A stretch of 64,000 bases of DNA, taken from NCBI RefSeq assembly GCF_006715025.1, contig NZ_VFMK01000001.1, positions 2,914,001 to 2,978,000 of the forward strand. Direction: 5' to 3'. The stretch is from Serratia fonticola (lineage in GTDB: Bacteria; Pseudomonadota; Gammaproteobacteria; Enterobacterales; Enterobacteriaceae). Positions 32,865 through 41,954 of this stretch are shown piece after piece (position 1 is the first letter of the stretch; the number at the start of each line of letters is the position of its first letter). Made by a program: the position numbers and the translations under genes. A model generated the notes under the pieces. It made no database searches. It was not told where the DNA came from and saw only the letters and a list, made by a program, of their open reading frames with translations.

Positions 32865-33730
32865 TGGTGGTGGGGGAAGGATTATTCGTCACTGCGTTCC
32901 TCACCCTTCGGGCCGCGCTAAAGCGCGTTGTCTCGCGTTGCTCGACTTGAACCTTGGTCGAAGCTTCTCATCCTTCCCCGTTTGGTGTTTTATGGGAATG
33001 TTGAATAACGGGTTGGTTGAGGAAGTTTATATAAGGATGGTGGTGGGGGGAAGGATTATTCGTCACGGCGTTCCTCACCCTTCGGGCCGCGCTAAAGCGC
33101 GTTGTCTCGCGTAGCTCGACTCGAACCTTGGTCGAAGCTTCTCATCCTTCCCCGCTCGGTGTTTTATGGGAATGTTGAATAACGAGTTGGTCGAAGAAGT
33201 TTATATAAGGATGGTGGTGGGGGAAGGATTATTCGTCACTGCGTTCCTCACCCTTCGGGCCGCGCTAAAGCGCGTTGTCTCGCGTTGCTCGACTCGAACC
33301 TTGGTCGAAGCTTCTCATCCTTCCCCGCTCGGTGTTTTATGGGAATGTTGAATAACGGGTTGGTCGAGGAAGTTTATATAAGGATGGTGGTGGGGGAAGG
33401 ATTATTCGTCACTGCGTTCCTCACCCTTCGGGCCGCGCTAAAGCGCGTTGTCTCGCGTAGCTCGACTCGAACCTTGGTCGAAGCTTCTCATCCTTCCCCG
33501 TTCGGTGTTTTATGGGAATGTTGAATAACGAGTTGGTCGAGGAAGTTTATATAAGGATGGTGGTGGGGGAAGGATTATTCGTCACTGCGTTCCTCACCCT
33601 TCGGGCCGCGCTAAAGCGCGTTGTCTCGCGTTGCTCGACTCGAACCTTGGTCGAAGCTTCTCATCCTTCCCCGCTCGGTGTCTTATGGGAATGTTGAATA
33701 ACGGGTTGGTTGAGGACGTTTATATAAGGA
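32865..33730 (-). repeat. rtT-like tandem array A: five 173-bp units after tRNA-Tyr 2
   Basis: Five tandem units lie downstream of the second tRNA-Tyr. Each contains the last 19 nt of the tRNA (plus-strand form TGGTGGTGGGGGAAGGATT) at 32865, 33038, 33212, 33385 and 33558; the next copy at 33731 is the tRNA itself. The period is 173 bp, with one extra G in the 33038 unit. About 117 bp of each unit match array B; the rest (ending GGAAGTTTATATAAGGA) is specific to A. This corresponds to the 178-bp repeats after E. coli tyrT that give rtT RNA. No protein-coding gene is supported here. Confidence 0.88.
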
Positions 33731-33815
<85 letters not shown>

Positions 33816-33961
33816 ATGGTATTCATGGATTTGCTAATTCTAAATAGAAAGTCGGCTAGATCTTTCTAGTGGTTCGTACGTTGCTCGAAGGTTTTGACCT
33901 TCCTCTTCAGTGTTTCATGAGACTCCAGATTTCTCTGTTTGCTCAGCGGCTGAGAGGAAGA
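33816..33961 (-). other. Spacer between tRNA-Tyr 2 and array B
   Basis: The part nearest array B (about 33875-33961) is a degenerate continuation of the B repeat, ending GCTGAGAGGAAGA. The part next to the tRNA is unique AT-rich sequence. No gene is seen. Confidence 0.6.
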
Positions 33962-34474
33962 TGGTGGTGGGGGAAGGATTATTCGTCACTTCGTTCCTCA
34001 CCCTCCGGGCCGCGCTAAAGCGCGTTGTCTCGCATTGCTCAACTCGAACCTTGGTCGAAGGTTCTCGACCTTCCCCCTCAGCGTTTCATGAGACTCCAGA
34101 TTTCTCTGTTTGCTCAGTGGCTGAGAGGAAGATGGTGGTGGGGGAAGGATTATTCGTCACTTCGTTCCTCACCCTCCGGGCCGCGCTAAAGCGCGTTGTC
34201 TCGCATTGCTCGACTCGAACCTTGGTCGAAGGTTCTCGACCTTCCCCCTCAGCGTTTCATGAGACTCCAGATTTCTCTGTTTGCTCAGTGGCTGAGAGGA
34301 AGATGGTGGTGGGGGAAGGATTATTCGTCACTTCGTTCCTCACCCTCCGGGCCGCGCTAAAGCGCGTTGTCTCGCATTGCTCGACTCGAACCTTGGTCGA
34401 AGGTTCTCGACCTTCCCCCTCAGCGTTTCATGAGACTCCAGATTTCTCTGTTTGCTCAGTGGCTGAGAGGAAGA
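33962..34474 (-). repeat. rtT-like tandem array B: three 171-bp units between the two tRNA-Tyr genes
   Basis: Copies of the 19-nt tRNA 3' end start at 33962, 34133 and 34304, and the full tRNA follows at 34475, giving an exact 171-bp period. The core is shared with array A; the tail (TTTCATGAGACTCCAGATTT, then CTCTGTTTGCTCAGTGGCTG) is specific to B. Since 171 is a multiple of three, a long plus-strand open frame runs through the array, but it has no other sign of being a gene. Confidence 0.88.
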
Positions 34475-34559
<85 letters not shown>

Positions 34560-34602
34560 ACTGGCCTTGCTTGCGAAACCACTGTCTCGGTAAGCGGGGC
34601 GC

Positions 34603-34630
34603 ATCATATCAAATGAAGCGCGTGTGTAAA
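34603..34630 (-). promoter_or_regulatory. tyrT-type stable RNA promoter
   Basis: On the minus strand, TTTACA (34630-34625), a 16-bp spacer, and TATGAT (34608-34603) are followed by the GC-rich discriminator GCGCCCCGC. This is almost base-for-base the E. coli tyrT promoter as recalled. The discriminator is the element that makes it sensitive to ppGpp and supercoiling. Confidence 0.9.
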
Positions 34631-34717
34631 GCATTGAAATGCAGAAAATGAATCGTTTGCCGTTTTTTTATTCTTGGCGGCGCTTCCGTGAACGAAAGAC
34701 ACCGCTTTCTTGAACAG

Positions 34718-35566
34718 TTACAGGATTACTGTGCGGTTGCCATAGACGAACACCCGTTGCGCCAGTACTCGGTACAGTGCACGGCTGAGAACGTTTTTTT
34801 CAACGTCACGCCCGGCGCGCATCATATCTTCTGCTGAGTAGGTGTGATCCACATGAATGACATCCTGCATGATGATTGGGCCTTCATCCAGGCTATCGTT
34901 CACGTAGTGGGCGGTCGCACCGATGATTTTCACGCCGCGCTCGTAGGCCTGGTGATAAGGGCGAGCGCCGATAAACGCAGGCAGGAACGAATGGTGGATG
35001 TTAATCACCTGGTTTGGATAATGCTGTACGAATGCAGGGGTAAGAACGCGCATATATTTGGCCAGCACGACATAATCCGGCTGGTACTGATCGATCTGCG
35101 CAATCATTTTCTGATCGTGCTGCTCACGCGTCAGGCCTTCATGGCTGACCAGATGGAACGGGATATCAAAGCGTTCAACCAGCGTCTGCAGGGTGGCGTG
35201 GTTACCGATGACGGCGGCAATCTCAACGTCCAGCCCGCCGTAAGCGCTTTTCATCAATAAATCACCCAGGCAGTGCGCTTCTTTGGTGACTAATACGACG
35301 ATGCGGCGGCGGCCTGCGCTGTGTAGTTCACGAACGGAACCCTCAGGTAGTGCGCCATCCAGATCGGCTAACAGCGTAGCATCATTGAAAATCCCCTCCA
35401 GCTCGGTACGCATAAAAAACCGCCCGGTGAGGTGATCGACAAATTCATTGTTCTGCACGATATTCAGTTCGTGCTTGTAGCAAATGTTGGTGATCTTGGC
35501 GATCAACCCTTTTGCGTCAGGGCAGATGGTGCGCAGAATTTTTCTTTGTACATTTTGGTGTGGCAT
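34718..35566 (-). CDS. purU: Formyltetrahydrofolate deformylase
   Basis: A 282-residue enzyme hydrolysing 10-formyl-THF to formate and THF, supplying formate for PurT and balancing one-carbon pools. An N-terminal ACT domain (about residues 8-85) is followed by the formyltransferase-fold catalytic domain, with VINIHHSFLPAFIGARPYHQ (catalytic Asn and His near 228-230) and DEGPIIMQDVIHVDHTYSAE (catalytic Asp). The position next to tyrT and ychJ is the E. coli order. Confidence 0.97.
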   Translation of the reverse strand: MPHQNVQRKILRTICPDAKGLIAKITNICYKHELNIVQNNEFVDHLTGRFFMRTELEGIFNDATLLADLDGALPEGSVRELHSAGRRRIVVLVTKEAHCLGDLLMKSAYGGLDVEIAAVIGNHATLQTLVERFDIPFHLVSHEGLTREQHDQKMIAQIDQYQPDYVVLAKYMRVLTPAFVQHYPNQVINIHHSFLPAFIGARPYHQAYERGVKIIGATAHYVNDSLDEGPIIMQDVIHVDHTYSAEDMMRAGRDVEKNVLSRALYRVLAQRVFVYGNRTVIL

Positions 35567-35626
35567 AAGTCTATGGATCCTGTCTGATACTGAGCGCCTA
35601 TTCCAATAGGCTCTTAACTTGCTGGT

Positions 35627-36088
35627 TTATTGCCCGCAGCACTTTTTATATTTTTTGCCTGAACCGCAGGGGCAAGTGGCATTCCTGCCCGGCTGAGGTT
35701 TGGTTCCGTCAATATAGTACCAGCGTTGTTCAAGGCGAAGAAAGCGAGAACGTTCATGCATTGCGCTGGGCTTACTTTCTCCCTCGGTGAAACGCGCGAT
35801 GAACTCGACGAAACCCTCATCCACGCTAGCTCCGGCAGTTTCTTCTATCAGGGTGAGCCCAAGCCATTGGGTGTTGCCAAAGCTGTTGGTGATGGCGGTG
35901 CGCCAGGATTCGGCCCGGCAATCTGGGTGCCAGGTGGCAATCAGATAATCCGCATCCTGTCTAACATAGGCGGTATATCTGGAGCGCATGAGTTTGCCTG
36001 GAGACGGGGCATGCTGATTACCCGTTATAAAGGGTTCGCAGCAAGCGCTGTATTCCAGCCCGCTGCTGCAAGGGCATAGCTCAGTCAA
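35627..36088 (-). CDS. ychJ: YchJ, UPF0225 family SEC-C protein
   Basis: A 153-residue cytoplasmic protein. It opens with a cysteine motif (TELCPCSSGLEYSACCEPF) and ends with a canonical SEC-C zinc motif, CPCGSGKKYKKCCGQ; the middle has the UPF0225 signature LMRSRYTAYVRQDADYLIAT. The start codon is TTG at 36088, with GAGGC upstream, giving a length like E. coli YchJ (152). Function is unknown. It lies between purU and the divergent rssA. Confidence 0.92.
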   Translation of the reverse strand: MTELCPCSSGLEYSACCEPFITGNQHAPSPGKLMRSRYTAYVRQDADYLIATWHPDCRAESWRTAITNSFGNTQWLGLTLIEETAGASVDEGFVEFIARFTEGESKPSAMHERSRFLRLEQRWYYIDGTKPQPGRNATCPCGSGKKYKKCCGQ

Positions 36089-36233
36089 AATAACGCCTCA
36101 AAGTGGTTCGCTCGCACGATGCAAAGCGGAAGCTAAAATGAATTTAGCGCATATGTTACCTAACAACCTTCATGGGTGACAATGTACCCTGCGATCGGGG
36201 CTGAAATAATTCACCGGCAAAGGACAGACGGAT

Positions 36234-37136
36234 ATGCGGAAAGTAAAAATCGGGTTGGCGTTAGGTGCTGGAGCCGCCAAAGGCTGGGCGCATATCGGCG
36301 TGATTAACGCATTGCGAAAGCTGGGCATTGAGGCTGATATTGTGGCGGGTTGCTCCGTGGGGGCGTTGGTGGGCGCGGCTTTTGCCAGCCATCGTCTACC
36401 GGTGATGGAGCAATGGGTGCGGTCATTCAGCTATTGGGACGTGATCAAACTGATGGATTTATCCTGGCAACGAGGAGGGTTATTACGCGGGGAGCGTGTT
36501 TTCAATGTGGTTGGTCAATTGCTGAATATTGATGATTTTGCCGATTGCTCGCTCAAATTTGGTGCTGTGACGACCAATCTTAGCACTGGCCGTGAGTTGT
36601 GGATGACCAAAGGCGATATCCACCAGGCCATTCGCGCCTCTTGTAGTATGCCAGGACTATTGGCACCAGTCTGGTATGAAGGTTATTGGTTGGTGGACGG
36701 GGCATTGGTGAACCCGGTGCCCATTTCGCTGACCAGAGCGATGGGGGCAGATATTGTTATTGCCGTGGATTTACAACATGATGCACACTTGATGCAGCAG
36801 GATTTGTTTTCAGTACATAGCGACGATATTGAAGTGCGTAATGGCGATGTGAGTACTTGGCGCGAGCGTTTACGGGAACGGATTAATCGACTCACGCTGA
36901 AGAAAACCAATTTCACGCCTACCGCGATGGAAATCATGAGCACTTCGATTCAGATGCTTGAGAACCGAGTGAAGCGCACTCGGATGGCGAGCGATCCGCC
37001 AGATGTACTGATACAGCCTTATTGCCCGCAAATATCGACGCTGGACTTCCATCGCGCCAGTGAAGCCATAGAGGCGGGGCGGCTGGCGGTGGAAAAACAG
37101 ATAGATATCTTGGCACCGTTGATAAAAAATAAATGA
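36234..37136 (+). CDS. rssA: Patatin-like phospholipase family protein RssA
   Basis: A 300-residue patatin-fold protein. The oxyanion glycine loop GLALGAGAAKGWAHIGVI is at residues 7-24, the nucleophile Ser in AGCSVGALVGA near residue 42, and the Asp of the dyad in LVDGALVNPVPISL near residue 155. A putative serine hydrolase; its relation to RssB is only through gene order. rssB starts about 105 nt downstream on the same strand. Confidence 0.95.
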   Translation: MRKVKIGLALGAGAAKGWAHIGVINALRKLGIEADIVAGCSVGALVGAAFASHRLPVMEQWVRSFSYWDVIKLMDLSWQRGGLLRGERVFNVVGQLLNIDDFADCSLKFGAVTTNLSTGRELWMTKGDIHQAIRASCSMPGLLAPVWYEGYWLVDGALVNPVPISLTRAMGADIVIAVDLQHDAHLMQQDLFSVHSDDIEVRNGDVSTWRERLRERINRLTLKKTNFTPTAMEIMSTSIQMLENRVKRTRMASDPPDVLIQPYCPQISTLDFHRASEAIEAGRLAVEKQIDILAPLIKNK

Positions 37137-37241
37137 TTACCGGTTCTTAGGGGAGAATGATGCTGTTGGGGATATTTTCGGCAAGCACAAGTGTCCATTA
37201 TGAGCCACTATTACATCATCAAAAGGGAAGAGGCTCGGTCA

Positions 37242-38255
37242 ATGGCATTACCACTGATAAACAAGCGCATCTTAATCGTTGAGGACGAGTCAGTTTTTCG
37301 TTCTGTGCTTGTCAACTATCTGGAGTCCTTGGGGGCACAGACCTGTGAAGCGCCCAATGGCTTACTGGCATTGAGCGCCGTCGAAGAAACCAACCCAGAT
37401 CTGATCCTGTGCGACCTCGCCATGCCAGAAATGGACGGCATAGAGTTTGTGGAACACTTACGATTGCAAGGTATTCAGATCCCGGTACTGGTTATTTCCG
37501 CAACAGATAAAATGGCTGACATCGCTAAGGTGCTGCGTCTTGGGGTGCAGGATGTGTTGCTGAAACCCCTTACCGATCTCAATCGTCTGCGTGAGGCCGT
37601 TTTGGCTTGCCTCTATCCCAATATGTTTACCTCTCAGGCGATCGAAGAAGCCGAATTGCTTCAGGATTGGAGTGCGTTAAGCCAAAATCCTTCTGAAGCG
37701 GTGAGGTTACTCAAACAATTACAACCGCCGGTGCAACAGACCGTGGCCGGTTGTCGTATTAATTATCGTCAATTAACCACCGGTGAAAATCCCGGTCTGG
37801 TGCTGGATATTGCTGCTTTATCGGATAAGGATCTGGCTTTTTATTGCCTGGATGTTACCCGTGCAGGGGATAATGGGGTAATGGCGGCGTTGTTATTACG
37901 AGCTTTATTCAATGGCTTACTGCGAGATCATTTAGCAAATCAGCAGCATCGCCTGCCGCAAATGTCAGCACTGTTAAAACAAGTTAATCAGTTATTACGT
38001 CAAGGCAAGCTTGAAGGCCAATTTCCCCTGTTGGTAGGTTACTATCATGCGGAATATAAAAACCTGGTATTGGTTTCTGCCGGTTTGCATGCCAGTGTAA
38101 ATACAGGGGATAACCAAATACAATTAAGTAATGGTGTACCCTTGGGGACATTAAGTACCACTTACATGAATCAGATCAGTCAGCGCTGTGATGCCTGGCA
38201 GTGCCAGGTGTGGGGAAGTGGGGGACGGCTGCGTTTGATGCTGAGTGCTGAATAA
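37242..38255 (+). CDS. rssB: RpoS adaptor response regulator RssB
   Basis: A 337-residue protein, the same length as E. coli RssB. It binds sigma-S and delivers it to ClpXP for degradation during growth. The receiver domain (about residues 8-125) has the phospho-acceptor Asp58 in DLILCDLAMPEMDG and Lys near VQDVLLKPLTDLNRLR. The C-terminal part is a degenerate PP2C-like effector domain. I use ATG 37242 (GGGAAGAGGC upstream), not the 17-residue longer frame from 37191. Confidence 0.96.
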   Translation: MALPLINKRILIVEDESVFRSVLVNYLESLGAQTCEAPNGLLALSAVEETNPDLILCDLAMPEMDGIEFVEHLRLQGIQIPVLVISATDKMADIAKVLRLGVQDVLLKPLTDLNRLREAVLACLYPNMFTSQAIEEAELLQDWSALSQNPSEAVRLLKQLQPPVQQTVAGCRINYRQLTTGENPGLVLDIAALSDKDLAFYCLDVTRAGDNGVMAALLLRALFNGLLRDHLANQQHRLPQMSALLKQVNQLLRQGKLEGQFPLLVGYYHAEYKNLVLVSAGLHASVNTGDNQIQLSNGVPLGTLSTTYMNQISQRCDAWQCQVWGSGGRLRLMLSAE

Positions 38256-38459
38256 AACGCCAATGCATCTTCATGCCACATCACTTACCGATAATTTCTA
38301 CGTCTATTCCACGTCTGAAACTCTCAGCTAGGCAATTGTCTTAATTTATTGTTATTTGAACTTGGGGTAATGCTCAGCGGGTTTAAGCTGGTATACTTCG
38401 AAAGTTTTTTTGCATAGCAGATTAAGCTCATAATTTGAGCTCATATTGAGAGAGGAAGT

Positions 38460-39377
38460 ATGTCTGCTTTAAATACCAAAGTCAGAAAAGCGGTCATCCC
38501 AGTTGCAGGTCTGGGGACGCGGATGTTACCCGCGACGAAAGCTATTCCCAAAGAGATGCTACCTCTGGTTGATAAGCCTTTGATTCAATACGTGGTGAAT
38601 GAATGTATCGCTGCAGGGATCAATGAAATCGTTTTGGTGACTCATTCCTCAAAAAATTCAATTGAGAACCATTTTGATACCAGCTTTGAATTGGAAGCAA
38701 TGTTGGAAAAACGCGTAAAGCGTCAACAGTTGGACGAGATTCAATCTATCTGCCCTAAAGGGGTGACGGTGATGCAGGTGCGTCAGGGCGTTGCCAAAGG
38801 CCTTGGCCATGCGATCCTGTGCGCCTATCCACTGGTGGGCGATGAGCCGGTCGCCGTCGTGTTGCCAGACGTTATCCTTGATGAATACAGCGCCGATCTG
38901 AGAAAAGACAACCTGCATGAAATGCTGCAGCGTTTCGAACAAACCGGTGTCAGTCAGATTATGGTTGAACCGGTGCCACATAAAGATGTCGGAAGCTATG
39001 GTGTTGCGGATTGTAAGGGCTATGCGTTGCAACCTGGTGAAAGCGCGCCAATGGTCAGCGTGGTAGAAAAACCGCGGCCAGAAGAAGCGCCGTCTAATCT
39101 TGCCATCGTTGGGCGCTATGTGCTTTCTGCTGATATTTGGGCACTGCTGGCCAAGACACCGCCGGGTGCAGGTGATGAAATCCAGCTTACCGACGCCATT
39201 GATATGTTGATGCAGAACGAACCCGTTGCGGCATACCATCTCAAAGGGATCAGTCATGACTGTGGAAACAAGCTGGGCTATATGCAGGCATTTGTCGAAT
39301 ATGGATTACGCCATGCCAGCCTGGGTGAAGCATTCTCTGTCTGGCTTAAACACTTGATGGCGGACAAACAGCAATAA
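38460..39377 (+). CDS. galU: UTP-glucose-1-phosphate uridylyltransferase
   Basis: A 305-residue nucleotidyltransferase making UDP-glucose from UTP and glucose 1-phosphate, the precursor for LPS, osmoregulated glucans, trehalose and UDP-glucuronate. The signature AVIPVAGLGTRMLPATKAIP (residues 12-31) and KEMLPLVDKPLIQYVV are present. AGAGGAAG precedes ATG 38460. ugd follows after 42 nt, so the product is channelled to UDP-glucuronate in the same operon. Confidence 0.97.
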   Translation: MSALNTKVRKAVIPVAGLGTRMLPATKAIPKEMLPLVDKPLIQYVVNECIAAGINEIVLVTHSSKNSIENHFDTSFELEAMLEKRVKRQQLDEIQSICPKGVTVMQVRQGVAKGLGHAILCAYPLVGDEPVAVVLPDVILDEYSADLRKDNLHEMLQRFEQTGVSQIMVEPVPHKDVGSYGVADCKGYALQPGESAPMVSVVEKPRPEEAPSNLAIVGRYVLSADIWALLAKTPPGAGDEIQLTDAIDMLMQNEPVAAYHLKGISHDCGNKLGYMQAFVEYGLRHASLGEAFSVWLKHLMADKQQ

Positions 39378-39419
39378 CGTCATAACTTTTTGTTAAATTT
39401 GAAAAACTAGGATTTTCCA

Positions 39420-40763
39420 ATGAAAGTAACCGTTTTCGGTATTGGCTATGTTGGCCTGGTACAGGCAGCTGTGTTGGCGGAAGTCGGGCACGATGTTATG
39501 TGTATCGACATCGATGAAAATAAGGTTGAAAACCTCAAAAAAGGGAATATACCGATCTTTGAACCGGGTCTGACACCGCTGGTACAGCAAAACTATGAGG
39601 CCGGTCGTTTACGCTTCACCACGGATGCCAAAGCAGGTGTTGCGCATGGGGCTATTCAGTTTATCGCGGTAGGTACTCCGCCCGATGAAGATGGCTCAGC
39701 AGACCTCAAATATGTGACCGCTGTAGCTCGTACCATTGCGGAACATATGACTGAGCACAAAGTGGTGATCGACAAATCCACCGTACCCGTTGGCACCGCA
39801 GATAAAGTACGTGAAGTGATGAGCGCAGCGCTGCAAAAGCGTGGCAGCAATATCGCCTTTGATGTGGTATCAAACCCTGAGTTCCTTAAAGAGGGGGCTG
39901 CCGTAGCGGACTGTATGCGCCCTGAGCGCATTGTTATTGGTACAGACAATAAAGATGTCATTGAGCCACTGCGTGAACTGTATGAGCCGTTCAACCGCAA
40001 TCACGATCGGATGATCCTGATGGATATCCGCAGTGCCGAGCTGACCAAATATGCGGCTAACTGTATGCTGGCCACCAAAATCAGCTTTATGAATGAAATA
40101 TCTAATCTGGCAGAAATGCTGGGGGCGGATATTGAAAAAGTGCGCCAGGGTATCGGCTCTGATTCCCGCATCGGTTATCACTTTATCTATCCTGGCTGTG
40201 GTTACGGCGGCTCTTGTTTCCCGAAAGATGTTCAGGCACTGATCCGTACCGCGGAGCATATCGGTTATCAACCAAAACTATTGCAAGCGGTAGAGCAGGT
40301 GAACTCTCAGCAAAAATATAAGCTGACCCAGTTCATCCAACAACACTTCGGTAACGATGTGAAAGGTAAAACCTTCGCTTTATGGGGGCTGGCATTTAAA
40401 CCTAACACTGACGATATGCGAGAGGCCTCCAGCCGCGTGCTGATGGAAACGCTGTGGGAATTAGGGGCCAACGTGCAGGCTTATGACCCAGAAGCGATGG
40501 CAGAAGCACAGCGCATCTATGGTCACCGTCCTGATTTGAAATTGATGGGCACCAAAGAGGCTGCGTTACAGGGAGCAGATGCACTGGTTATCTGTACCGA
40601 ATGGCAAAATTTCCGTGCACCAGATTTTGATTCCATTAAACTGGCACTGAAACAGCCTGTGATTTTTGACGGGCGTAATCTGTTTGATCCGGAACGTTTG
40701 CAAGCTCGTGGCTTTACATATTATGGTATCGGCCGCGGCGCATCGATTAAGCCGGTTATTTAA
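39420..40763 (+). CDS. ugd: UDP-glucose 6-dehydrogenase
   Basis: A 447-residue NAD+-dependent enzyme oxidising UDP-glucose twice to UDP-glucuronate. The N-terminal NAD motif is MKVTVFGIGYVGLVQAAVLA, and the catalytic cysteine is in YPGCGYGGSCFPKDVQALI near residue 260, with NPEFLKEGAAVADCMRPERI as a family marker. It is of the longer Ugd type, distinct from the about 388-residue E. coli enzyme. It lies between galU and a UDP-sugar epimerase with a 9-nt gap to the latter. Confidence 0.96.
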   Translation: MKVTVFGIGYVGLVQAAVLAEVGHDVMCIDIDENKVENLKKGNIPIFEPGLTPLVQQNYEAGRLRFTTDAKAGVAHGAIQFIAVGTPPDEDGSADLKYVTAVARTIAEHMTEHKVVIDKSTVPVGTADKVREVMSAALQKRGSNIAFDVVSNPEFLKEGAAVADCMRPERIVIGTDNKDVIEPLRELYEPFNRNHDRMILMDIRSAELTKYAANCMLATKISFMNEISNLAEMLGADIEKVRQGIGSDSRIGYHFIYPGCGYGGSCFPKDVQALIRTAEHIGYQPKLLQAVEQVNSQQKYKLTQFIQQHFGNDVKGKTFALWGLAFKPNTDDMREASSRVLMETLWELGANVQAYDPEAMAEAQRIYGHRPDLKLMGTKEAALQGADALVICTEWQNFRAPDFDSIKLALKQPVIFDGRNLFDPERLQARGFTYYGIGRGASIKPVI

Positions 40764-40772
40764 GAGGTGAGC

Positions 40773-41783
40773 ATGAAATTCCTGGTCACAGGCGCTGCAG
40801 GATTTATTGGTTATCACGTAACGGAGCGTTTGTTATCCGCCGGGCATCAGGTTGTCGGTATTGACAACCTGAATGATTATTATGATGTCAGCCTGAAACA
40901 GGCTCGACTTGAAATGCTGGCTAATAAGCCAGCATTTCAGTTTATCAAGCTGGATTTGGCCGATCGTAACGGTATTGCCGAGCTTTTTGCAGAACACCAG
41001 TTTGAGCGTGTCATTCATCTTGGTGCTCAGGCCGGGGTCCGTTATTCGTTAGGTCATCCCCTGGCTTATGCCGATTCAAATCTGATTGGTCACTTGAACA
41101 TTCTTGAAGGCTGCCGGCATAATAAAGTAGGGCATTTGTTGTACGCCTCATCCAGTTCGGTATATGGTCTTAACCGCAAATTACCTTTCTCGGCTGAAGA
41201 TCCCGTTGACCATCCAATATCGTTGTATGCCGCGACTAAAAAAGCCAATGAGCTGATGTCCCATAGCTATTCGCATTTATATGGTCTGCCAACTACTGGG
41301 CTGCGCTTTTTCACCGTATATGGTCCTTGGGGGCGTCCTGACATGGCGCTGTTTAAATTCACCAAAGCGATGTTGGCGGGTGAGAGCATTGATGTGTATA
41401 ACCATGGTGAAATGCACCGTGATTTTACCTACATTGATGATATTGCGGAGGCGGTGGTGCGCTTACAGGCTATTGTTCCTCAACCCAATCCCAATTGGAC
41501 GGTAGAGCAAGGATCGGCCGCAACCAGTTCTGCGCCTTACCATGTTTATAATATTGGCAATAGCAGCCCAGTGAAGTTAATGGAATATATTCATGCCTTG
41601 GAAGAGGCATTAGGTATCACTGCGCGTAAAAATATGCTGCCGATGCAACCTGGTGATGTGATGGATACCAGTGCGGATACCGAAGCGCTTTACCAAACTA
41701 TTGCGTTTAAACCTGAAACCAGCGTCGGTGAAGGCGTCAAACGGTTTGTTGAATGGTATAAGATGTTTTATAACGTTCAGTAA
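40773..41783 (+). CDS. NAD-dependent UDP-sugar epimerase, likely UDP-glucuronate 4-epimerase
   Basis: A 336-residue extended SDR. The NAD motif is VTGAAGFIGYHVTERLLSAG (residues 5-24), the catalytic YxxxK is in ISLYAATKKANELMSH near residue 150, and LRFFTVYGPWGRPDMALFKF is typical of UDP-glucuronate 4-epimerases. With ugd next to it, the likely reaction is UDP-glucuronate to UDP-galacturonate for surface polysaccharide. I use ATG 40773 after AGAGGTG; an in-frame GTG at 40767 adds two residues. It ends at an intrinsic terminator (41805-41826). Confidence 0.93.
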   Translation: MKFLVTGAAGFIGYHVTERLLSAGHQVVGIDNLNDYYDVSLKQARLEMLANKPAFQFIKLDLADRNGIAELFAEHQFERVIHLGAQAGVRYSLGHPLAYADSNLIGHLNILEGCRHNKVGHLLYASSSSVYGLNRKLPFSAEDPVDHPISLYAATKKANELMSHSYSHLYGLPTTGLRFFTVYGPWGRPDMALFKFTKAMLAGESIDVYNHGEMHRDFTYIDDIAEAVVRLQAIVPQPNPNWTVEQGSAATSSAPYHVYNIGNSSPVKLMEYIHALEEALGITARKNMLPMQPGDVMDTSADTEALYQTIAFKPETSVGEGVKRFVEWYKMFYNVQ

Positions 41784-41804
41784 GTGAACGATGCACTTGT
41801 TAAA

Positions 41805-41833
41805 TAAAGGGGCTTTGGCCCCTTTATCTTTTC
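41805..41833 (+). terminator. Terminator of galU-ugd-epimerase
   Basis: TAAAGGGGC (41805-41813) and GCCCCTTTA (41818-41826) around a TTTG loop, then TCTTTTC. Confidence 0.8.
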
Positions 41834-41905
41834 TTGTGACATCAGAATTTTGATTAGTATGTGCGATTAAGGCTCGCAAAGCCTTGACGCTTTTGCAGGC
41901 CGTAT

Positions 41906-41935
41906 AAAACAAAAAGGCTCCCATAGGGAGCCTTT
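41906..41935 (-). terminator. hns terminator
   Basis: AAAGGCTCCC (41913-41922) pairs with GGGAGCCTTT (41926-41935); read leftward it is followed by TTTTTGTTTTAT. Confidence 0.88.
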
Positions 41936-41954
41936 CAACGGTAATCAAATGCTA

